DNA from: an uncultured bacterium
GTDB taxonomy: Bacteria; Patescibacteriota; Minisyncoccia; Phycocordibacterales; CAWITU01
Assembly: GCA_903958115.1 (NCBI GenBank)
Contig: CAJBRS010000093.1
Span: forward strand, 1 to 17,028
Reading direction: 5' to 3'
Length of the DNA: 17,028 bases
The stretch's first letter is position 1, and each line of letters starts with the position of its first letter. Shown in pieces: positions 12,847-17,028 of this stretch. The position numbers were made by a program, and so were the translations under genes. The notes beneath the pieces are model-generated. The model was given only the letters and a program-made list of their open reading frames with translations, was not told the DNA's origin and searched no databases.

Positions 12847-13940
12847 ATTTGAGGGTCTTCACTTCCATCTATTTTAAATACTGCTACGCCCTTGAGAGAA
12901 TAGGCTCTAGCAAGTCTTATTTTATCAGAAATAGATCCTGCGTCAGAAATTGAAACGTAATGAAGCACACTAGGAGCAGTACTAGAGGCAACCATATAAG
13001 CAAACCCGAGCTCCCCAGCGCTATTTCTTGTAGGAATTAAACTCTTAGACTGAGCCAAAGCCATGGCGTCATTATAGGCGATACTTTTTGGATTAGTATA
13101 GGAATAGCTATTTCCATTTTGAACAACTGTATAATCTCGAGCATAGGTAGCTACCGCCAAGACAATTTTTTTCCTATTGATAGTACCAAGTGTCTCCATA
13201 ATAACCTTTTTGACCCAATCAGTATCAGATATAGGAGCATAATAATTCAATCCCCCACCCTTACTCTTATTTAAAACAATATCAACATTATACTGATCGT
13301 AAGCCATGATGCGCACTTCATCGCAATATTGATTAATCACTGAAAAATCATTAACGTAAGAAGTCGTCTTAGGGGCAACCACGAAACGTGAGCTAAGCGG
13401 AGTACGAGCCTCAATAGAGCAAGTCATGATTTTCTTTTTTGCATGAAGGGCTGTTCCAAGCTGTTTCAGAAAAGCAGAAAATCCGGCCTTTGTTGCCAAT
13501 GTTTTATTTTCATAGTCAATATCAATTCCAGCAAAATTATGTGAAGTAACAACAGACATGATTTGTTGGACATGACTAGTTCGAAGCTTGGTATTAGAAA
13601 GAACATTGTAGATAGAGAAAGAATCAGACCAAGCAACCGTAGGAATGATTTTTATCCCAGAACTAGAAGCTGTTGTAAAAAGACCCGTCCAAGGAGATTG
13701 ATCTATTAGAGCTGTGTCAGCCAAGGTACCATCAGATCTTACGGTATAACCAAAAGGACTGATTCCCACAAAGGAATTCAGGTGAGGCAGTATATCCGCA
13801 ACAGACGCATCTTTCTTCCAATATGCCAACCACGTCGAATAAGAAAGACCACTCGGAGCTACAGCGGCTAGAGAAAGAGAAGGAACAACCAAAATAAATA
13901 AAGCTACCGCAAAGAAAAAATATCTCTTTAAAATTACCAT
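12828..13940 (-). CDS. Secreted GH18 family glycosidase
   Basis: The protein has 370 residues. A signal peptide (basic MVILKRY, hydrophobic FFFAVALFILVVPSLSLA) is probably cleaved near residue 25. The TIM-barrel signature of glycoside hydrolase 18 is present as FAGIDIDYEN, with D140, D142 and catalytic acid E144. The later barrel strands VRIMAYDQYN and KIVLAVATYARDY and a final KGVAVFKIDG fit the spore-cortex hydrolase YaaH or chitinase branch. It probably cleaves N-acetylglucosamine linkages in peptidoglycan or surface polysaccharide outside the cell. It is the first gene of a minus operon with the phosphomannomutase-like and PMI genes. A TATAAT only 8 bases before the ATG suggests a leaderless mRNA. 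Confidence 0.88.
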   Translation of the reverse strand: MVILKRYFFFAVALFILVVPSLSLAAVAPSGLSYSTWLAYWKKDASVADILPHLNSFVGISPFGYTVRSDGTLADTALIDQSPWTGLFTTASSSGIKIIPTVAWSDSFSIYNVLSNTKLRTSHVQQIMSVVTSHNFAGIDIDYENKTLATKAGFSAFLKQLGTALHAKKKIMTCSIEARTPLSSRFVVAPKTTSYVNDFSVINQYCDEVRIMAYDQYNVDIVLNKSKGGGLNYYAPISDTDWVKKVIMETLGTINRKKIVLAVATYARDYTVVQNGNSYSYTNPKSIAYNDAMALAQSKSLIPTRNSAGELGFAYMVASSTAPSVLHYVSISDAGSISDKIRLARAYSLKGVAVFKIDGSEDPQIWNILN

Positions 13941-13948
13941 ATGTTGCC

Positions 13949-13954
13949 ATTATA
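13949..13954 (-). promoter_or_regulatory. -10 box of the GH18 operon
   Basis: TATAAT on the minus strand ends 8 bases before the GH18 start codon, so transcription would begin at or next to the ATG. No good -35 element lies 16-18 bases upstream, because that stretch is part of the terminator hairpin. Confidence 0.5.
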
Positions 13955-13965
13955 CAACACCTTAC

Positions 13966-14004
13966 GACAAAAGGCGCTCCAATTAACTTGGAACGCCTTT
14001 TGTC
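13966..14004. terminator. Intrinsic terminator after the lysozyme-like gene
   Basis: GACAAAAGGCG and CGCCTTTTGTC pair over 11 bases, then after a C/A mismatch TCCAA/TTGGA pair around a TTAAC loop. It lies 12 bases past the stop of the gene at 14016. The upper half (CGcTCCAA...TTGGAaCG) is the same as in the terminator at 11224-11254. Confidence 0.75.
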
Positions 14005-14015
14005 TAGAATTTCTC

Positions 14016-14498
14016 CTATTTTAGATTGGCAGCAATAGTGTTGCTGTTTTGGACTTTAGCTTGTAGAAGTTTTGCTGTTCTACCCCAACAGAACGCTGAC
14101 GCGCTCCACGGAGCTACTCCCTGCTCTTGATATAGTTCCTTAGCATAAGCCAAGTTCCCCTCAAGAGTATAGATGTTGTAGCCTAGTTGTTTTGACCTTT
14201 TAAGGTGAAAACGTTCGTTAATCTGCATTACTCCAACATCTTTGGGATTAACTTTACCCCTATAGACTGTGCCGTCATCGTTAAATTGTGTGTTATGAGA
14301 CTCACAATTAGCAATGGCTGCAAGAACTGGTACGTCAGCAAAATAACTCTCGATAGTATCAATCACTGATGCTGTCGAAGAAGCCATAATGGAAGTCATC
14401 GTTGCTGTCCCCGATGTCGAGGAAGCTGTTCCTGGAGCGGCAGCCGAAGCTGGTAAAGTTCCAAAACTAACAAAGAACACTACTAAGCCAATAGACAT
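14016..14498 (-). CDS. Secreted lysozyme-like (transglycosylase-type) protein
   Basis: The protein has 160 residues. The signal peptide (MSIGLVVFFVSFGTLPASA) has few basic residues from ATG 14498. A Ser/Thr/Ala-rich linker (~20-46) precedes a lysozyme-like domain: VLAAIANCESHNTQFNDDG with probable catalytic E66, then VNPKDVGVMQIN, HLKRSKQLGYNIYTLEGNLA and a C-terminal PWSASAFCWG. C65 and C137 could form a disulfide. This arrangement is widespread in CPR bacteria (from memory). It probably cleaves glycan strands of peptidoglycan. It lies upstream of the GH18 operon on the same strand but is separated by its own terminator. Confidence 0.82.
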   Translation of the reverse strand: MSIGLVVFFVSFGTLPASAAAPGTASSTSGTATMTSIMASSTASVIDTIESYFADVPVLAAIANCESHNTQFNDDGTVYRGKVNPKDVGVMQINERFHLKRSKQLGYNIYTLEGNLAYAKELYQEQGVAPWSASAFCWGRTAKLLQAKVQNSNTIAANLK

Positions 14499-14617
14499 TT
14501 TTTTTATAATAAGCCTATTCTTAGATAGTAATACGCATGTCTGTTACTCAATCGTTCTATGCGCTTGTCCGAATAAGAATTAAGGGTCTGTCCTCGGAAC
14601 AAATCTCTCAAATAAAA

Positions 14618-14637
14618 AACCAGAACAATATCTGGTT
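14618..14637 (-). terminator. Intrinsic terminator on the minus strand
   Basis: AACCAGA-TATTGT-TCTGGTT, a 7-bp stem with a 6-base loop, is followed on the minus strand by TTTTATTTG. The only upstream candidate it could end is the small membrane-peptide gene at 14751-14903. Confidence 0.7.
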
Positions 14638-14750
14638 ATGCCAATATAGTAGCAAATTCAAGGGGTTAAGTCAATCTTTTTGTGGAAAAAATGATATCCA
14701 TATTTTTAAATATATGGCTTTAAATAAGGCTTTTTCACCGGTAATACCCT

Positions 14751-14903
14751 TTACATTTTATCATTATTATTGTATATAATAATGGGCTGTTTTTCGGAAG
14801 CTACTTCTGATATTTTCGCCATCCCCCAAATACTAAGAAGTAAGCTAAAAACTAGCAAAATCCAGTATATCTTGCCTTTTAAAATGAATTTTAGTATACT
14901 CAT
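14751..14903 (-). CDS. Small membrane-anchored peptide, possibly a truncated gene
   Basis: A 50-residue frame begins MSILKFILKGKIYWILLVFS and continues to SIWGMAKISEVASEKQPI, ending IIYNNNDKM. It has one clear transmembrane or signal-anchor segment (~13-29) and a short polar tail. It looks like the N-terminus of a longer exported CPR protein (from memory) cut off soon after the anchor. An intrinsic terminator on the same strand at 14618-14637 supports transcription. Its 5' end overlaps the rpmA promoter and no Shine-Dalgarno sequence precedes the ATG, so expression is uncertain. Confidence 0.4.
   Translation of the reverse strand: MSILKFILKGKIYWILLVFSLLLSIWGMAKISEVASEKQPIIIYNNNDKM
14872..14900 (+). 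promoter_or_regulatory. rpmA promoter
   Basis: TTGCCT (14872-14877) and TATACT (14895-14900) are separated by 17 bases, each close to the sigma70 consensus. Transcription would begin near 14906, leaving a ~38-nt leader before rpmA. Confidence 0.7.
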
Positions 14904-14943
14904 GGGACGTTAATTTTTCAGTTAACCCTTTTAATTTAATCAA

Positions 14944-15216
14944 ATGGCTCATAAAAAAGCGGGAGGTACCGCCAAAAACCTAACAGATTCAAACCCTAAG
15001 TATCTCGGCGTCAAACTATATGACGGTGAGGTTGCTTCTGTTGGTGCAATCATCGTACGACAGCGTGGTACACGTATTCTTCCTGGTAAGAATGTTGGTC
15101 TAGGAAAGGATCACACTCTATTTGCTCTAAAACCTGGAAAAGTAAAGTTCGGTACAAAAAGAAAGACTCACTTCGACAACACAACGATGACAAAAAAGAT
15201 TGTACACATTGTCTAG
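14944..15216 (+). CDS. rpmA: 50S ribosomal protein bL27
   Basis: The protein has 90 residues. MAHKKAGG at the N-terminus, DSNPKYLGVKLYDGE, RQRGTRILPGKNVGLGKDHT and LFALKPGKVKF are diagnostic. bL27 places its N-terminal tail near the peptidyl-transferase centre. The short MAHKK start shows no cleavable extension of the Firmicute type. The usual upstream partner rplU (bL21) is absent; the gene stands alone behind its own promoter. No clear Shine-Dalgarno sequence is visible before the ATG. A very large hairpin begins within its stop codon. Confidence 0.97.
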   Translation: MAHKKAGGTAKNLTDSNPKYLGVKLYDGEVASVGAIIVRQRGTRILPGKNVGLGKDHTLFALKPGKVKFGTKRKTHFDNTTMTKKIVHIV

Positions 15217-15360
15217 TGAAATTCTGTTAAAGAAATAGTAAAGACATAATAAAAACATCTTGTTAAATGGACCGCTCCGGGGCGCTTGCCCAAGTCTTAG
15301 TCCATTTAACAAGATGTTTTTATTATGTCTTTACCACTCACTAATACAGAATTTCACTAG
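15213..15360. repeat. Giant hairpin 1 beginning at the rpmA stop codon
   Basis: Outer arms of 15 bp (15213-15227 and 15346-15360, perfect) flank a short unpaired region. Inner arms of 34 bp (15238-15271 and 15301-15334) are also perfect. The 29-base loop is GC-rich. The loop plus its closing GAC/GTC forms a 33-nt core (15270-15302) that recurs in reverse complement at 15420-15452. Confidence 0.9.
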
Positions 15361-15382
15361 GTAATGTGTATTGCCGTGAACG

Positions 15383-15489
15383 AAGTAGCAATCACAAACA
15401 AAACAACACTCAGGCTAGAGACTAAGACTTGGGCAAGCGCCCCGGAGCGGTCTCTGGACTGAGTGTTGTTTTGTTTGTGATTGCTACTT
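15383..15489. repeat. Giant hairpin 2 ending at the rplI stop codon
   Basis: Perfect 31-bp arms (15383-15413 and 15459-15489) are followed inward by AGAGAC/GTCTCT (15417-15422 and 15450-15455). They enclose the same 33-nt core as hairpin 1 in the opposite orientation (15420-15452). The right arm covers the rplI stop codon. The stem sequence is unrelated to that of hairpin 1. Confidence 0.9.
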
Positions 15490-15927
15490 TGCCTCGACAA
15501 CAAGTTTGAAAGTGACTGTCTTGTTTTGAACGCTAACAGGAATAACATGCTCCCCTACTTCTTTGATTGGCTTTTCTAATTCGATGTATTCTGGAGCGAT
15601 ATCAAGTTCTGTCTGCTTCTTAATTTCTGGGATTAATTCTGCCTTATGGATACCAGCAAAAAGATGGCCTTTCTCATTGGCCTTCTCTTTTAGAGTAATT
15701 GTTATACCTTCTAGAGATTTAAGATTCTTAAGTAAAAGATCTTCTTGGATCTTCTTCTCTTGAACTTCCTGAAGACGTAGTAATTCAACCTTCTTCATAG
15801 CCTTTGGTGTAGCCACTTCTACCTGACCATGAGGCACTAGAAAGTTTAGAGCGTATCCATCTGCGACCTCTTTAACCTCGTATTTTTTGCCTAATTTGGC
15901 AACATCCTTTATAAGTATTACTTTCAT
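15484..15927 (-). CDS. rplI: 50S ribosomal protein bL9
   Basis: The protein has 147 residues, the normal length. MKVILIKDVAKLGKKYEVKE and ADGYALNFLVPHGQVEVATP are the conserved N-terminal domain that binds 23S rRNA. A long connecting helix (KAMKKVELLRLQEVQEKKIQ) leads to the C-terminal domain. bL9 is one of the ribosomal proteins reported missing from some CPR lineages, so its presence helps place the organism. The gene is alone, convergent with rpmA, with its own promoter at 15951-15979. No Shine-Dalgarno sequence is seen, and the predicted leader is only about 17 bases. Confidence 0.97.
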   Translation of the reverse strand: MKVILIKDVAKLGKKYEVKEVADGYALNFLVPHGQVEVATPKAMKKVELLRLQEVQEKKIQEDLLLKNLKSLEGITITLKEKANEKGHLFAGIHKAELIPEIKKQTELDIAPEYIELEKPIKEVGEHVIPVSVQNKTVTFKLVVEAK

Positions 15928-15950
15928 ATATTATTTAAATATTAGGCCTT

Positions 15951-15979
15951 ATTTATACCCTATCTGGCTATTAAAATCA
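15951..15979 (-). promoter_or_regulatory. rplI promoter
   Basis: On the minus strand TTGATT (15979-15974) and TATAAA (15956-15951) are separated by 17 bases, placing the transcript start near 15944. Confidence 0.7.
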
Positions 15980-15984
15980 ACTCT

Positions 15985-16022
15985 ATAAAAAAACAGGCGA
16001 TGCGGGCAAACCCACACCACCT
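15985..16022 (-). terminator. Terminator after the glutamine-repeat protein gene
   Basis: On the minus strand a 13-position stem with three mismatches (CAGGTGGTGTGGG paired with CCCGCATCGCCTG, loop TTTG) is followed by TTTTTTTATAG. It separates the gene at 16053 from the rplI promoter. Confidence 0.75.
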
Positions 16023-16052
16023 GATTTATTAATTGATTCTCCAGAGGTCATT

Positions 16053-16721
16053 TCAGGCCGTAGGAAGGACTCCTTCCTCCAAAGCCACAATACTGACCGC
16101 CGACCGGTTCTTCCTCTTGAAAGACTGAAAGAGCAGCAGACCAATAAAATGCCTCACGCAAGGAGCCTTCTGATAAAGACCTACCCCCATCTCCTGCTCT
16201 GCCGTCTCTCTGGCAAGTTGGAGAAAAGATAAAGTAATGCCCTGCAAGGCAAGCCTGCTCGTTTGTATTCCAGACAGACCAAACGCAAACAAGGCTTTAT
16301 CCTCAGCCTTTTGAAAGAGATTAATGCCCAAATAATGCTTGGCACTCTCATTTGCGTATTGGAAAATTGAAATTCCAAACACCAGCAGGGAGTCTTCCTT
16401 CGCACGCTGGATAAAATTAATCCCCAAACCACTTTTAGCTGTTTTGCCAGCCTCTTGGTAGAGATTGAAGCTAATGAGAGAAGAGGCGTTTTCTTTTGCT
16501 ATCTGAAAAACGGATAGCAGAGAGCGGATATCGCCATCAGAAAATCCTCCCCATATGGAATAAACTATTCCACTCTCAAACCTATAGGGGTAAGAAATCA
16601 GGAAGGCGATGACACACCCCCAAAACCCCAATGCCTGACCACAAGCCGCAAAGGAGGTGGCGATGATGGTCGCCATCACAACGCCAAAGCAGAAGTTTTT
16701 ATTTATTTTTACAACGTTCAC
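16053..16721 (-). CDS. Hypothetical membrane protein with nine glutamine-phased repeats
   Basis: The protein has 222 residues from GTG 16721, with a partial ribosome-binding sequence (GTAGG) upstream. The N-terminus has two hydrophobic segments (about 11-29 and 31-45). Residues ~66-200 are tandem 15-16-residue units of the form x-hydrophobic-x-x-(F/L/I/Y)-Q-x-A-x-x-x-A-x-x-x-G. The glutamines fall at 73, 89, 105, 121, 137, 153, 168, 184 and 199; examples are INLFQKAEDKALFAFG and ISIFQYANESAKHYLG. The regular phase suggests a solenoid or stacked amphipathic repeats, perhaps at the membrane face. It has its own promoter (16763-16791) and terminator. I recognise no named family and infer no function. 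Confidence 0.75.
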   Translation of the reverse strand: MNVVKINKNFCFGVVMATIIATSFAACGQALGFWGCVIAFLISYPYRFESGIVYSIWGGFSDGDIRSLLSVFQIAKENASSLISFNLYQEAGKTAKSGLGINFIQRAKEDSLLVFGISIFQYANESAKHYLGINLFQKAEDKALFAFGLSGIQTSRLALQGITLSFLQLARETAEQEMGVGLYQKAPCVRHFIGLLLFQSFKRKNRSAVSIVALEEGVLPTA

Positions 16722-16762
16722 AATTACCTACTTTCTAATATCTGGGTTAAAGTTTGTTCTAA

Positions 16763-16791
16763 GTTATATATTACAAAAATAATCTTGTCAA
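16763..16791 (-). promoter_or_regulatory. Promoter of the glutamine-repeat protein gene
   Basis: On the minus strand TTGACA (16791-16786, exact consensus) and TATAAC (16768-16763) are separated by 17 bases. The -35 box overlaps the stop codon of the upstream DUF2914-like gene. Confidence 0.8.
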
Positions 16792-17028
16792 TTAATAGTT
16801 TTTGATTCTAAGACAGGTTCTGAGGAGGAAGATTCAACTTTAAAGGAAATACGGCCCACACTCTGCCCTGTCTCTGTTAGAGCATTGACTCTCCAATAAC
16901 CATCAGCCAAGTCGCTTCGGAGCGAATAGGTGCGATACCCACCATCTCGTCCACCGACTATTGGGAGATCGATCTTTCCACTATCAACCCATTTTTTCTC
17001 CGTTTCATCATAATATTGCCACTGATGA
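16788..17028 (-). CDS. 3' end of a DUF2914-like protein (runs off the right edge)
   Basis: The last 79 codons are visible, ending ESKTIN and TGA at 16788-16790. The motif order H-x-W-x-Y (HQWQYYDE), WVDSGKIDLPI, VGGRDGGYRTYSL, DGYWRVNALTETGQSVG and RISFKVESSS matches the DUF2914 domain, a beta-rich C-terminal domain that in CPR and proteobacterial proteins often follows membrane segments. The N-terminal part and any anchor lie outside the window. Function is unknown; an extracytoplasmic role is likely by family context. Confidence 0.75.
   Translation of the reverse strand, partial: HQWQYYDETEKKWVDSGKIDLPIVGGRDGGYRTYSLRSDLADGYWRVNALTETGQSVGRISFKVESSSSEPVLESKTIN

Noticed and set aside
14537..14779. 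80-codon plus-strand frame upstream of rpmA
   Set aside because: It crosses the minus-strand terminator and the end of the small membrane-peptide gene, has no ribosome-binding site and its composition looks like translated AT-rich spacer.
15213..15489. Hairpins considered as simple rho-independent terminators
   Set aside because: Stems of 31-34 bp, 27-29-base loops with an identical core and no downstream T-runs do not fit; they may still stop transcription, but that does not explain the structure.

Overview
The window looks like a stretch of chromosome from a Candidate Phyla Radiation bacterium (Patescibacteria, probably Parcubacteria-like), carrying a mosaic accessory island. The lineage is an inference. 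It rests on short AT-rich host genes, isolated rpmA and rplI genes, a cell-wall gene set common in those genomes (VanW, L,D-transpeptidase/DD-carboxypeptidase, GH18, lysozyme-like protein, DUF2914-like protein), and a diversity-generating retroelement (DGR) whose target protein resembles a family I associate with CPR genomes. No database search was possible.

Region 1 (1-3735) opens with the 5' end of a membrane-anchored protein on the minus strand and an AT-rich spacer with DnaA-box-like sites. GC-richer mobile-element debris follows: a small protein, a membrane protein, and the N-terminal part of a possible conjugation-type protein that breaks at about 2310 directly into the C-terminal half of a large serine recombinase. 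A C-terminal ISL3-like transposase scrap comes last.

Region 2 (3734-6462) is the most interesting part: a complete DGR. It has a reverse transcriptase (minus), an Avd-like accessory gene (plus, inverted relative to the rest), a 140-bp template repeat (TR, 5138-5277), a 140-bp variable repeat (VR, 5644-5783) at the 3' end of a target gene (5640-6239), hairpins after the VR, and an exact consensus sigma70-type promoter (6434-6462) upstream of the target. TR and VR align without gaps. They differ at 20 positions, and all 20 are adenines of the TR strand (20 of 39 adenines changed, 0 of 101 other bases). This is the signature of adenine-specific mutagenic retrohoming.

Region 3 (6463-8957) holds a candidate small RNA with a strong terminator, an ArdC-like antirestriction metalloprotein, and a phage-type replication protein whose gene contains AT-rich hexamer repeats beside a perfect DnaA box. 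A poorly defined reading frame follows, containing a 15-bp-arm inverted repeat near the point where composition shifts to AT-rich host DNA.

Region 4 (8987-17028) is host-like. VanW and an L,D-transpeptidase/DD-carboxypeptidase fusion are on plus. A small winged-helix-like protein is on minus. An overlapping minus operon encodes a GH18 glycosidase, a phosphomannomutase-like HAD enzyme and a phosphomannose-isomerase cupin. A lysozyme-like protein and a small membrane peptide follow. rpmA and rplI are convergent and separated by two very large hairpins that share a 33-nt core in opposite orientation. A protein with glutamines spaced every 15-16 residues and the end of a DUF2914-like protein close the window.

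Together, regions 1-3 look like an eroded integrative element or phage-plasmid remnant that carries an apparently intact protein-diversification cassette, inserted beside envelope and peptidoglycan-remodelling genes.
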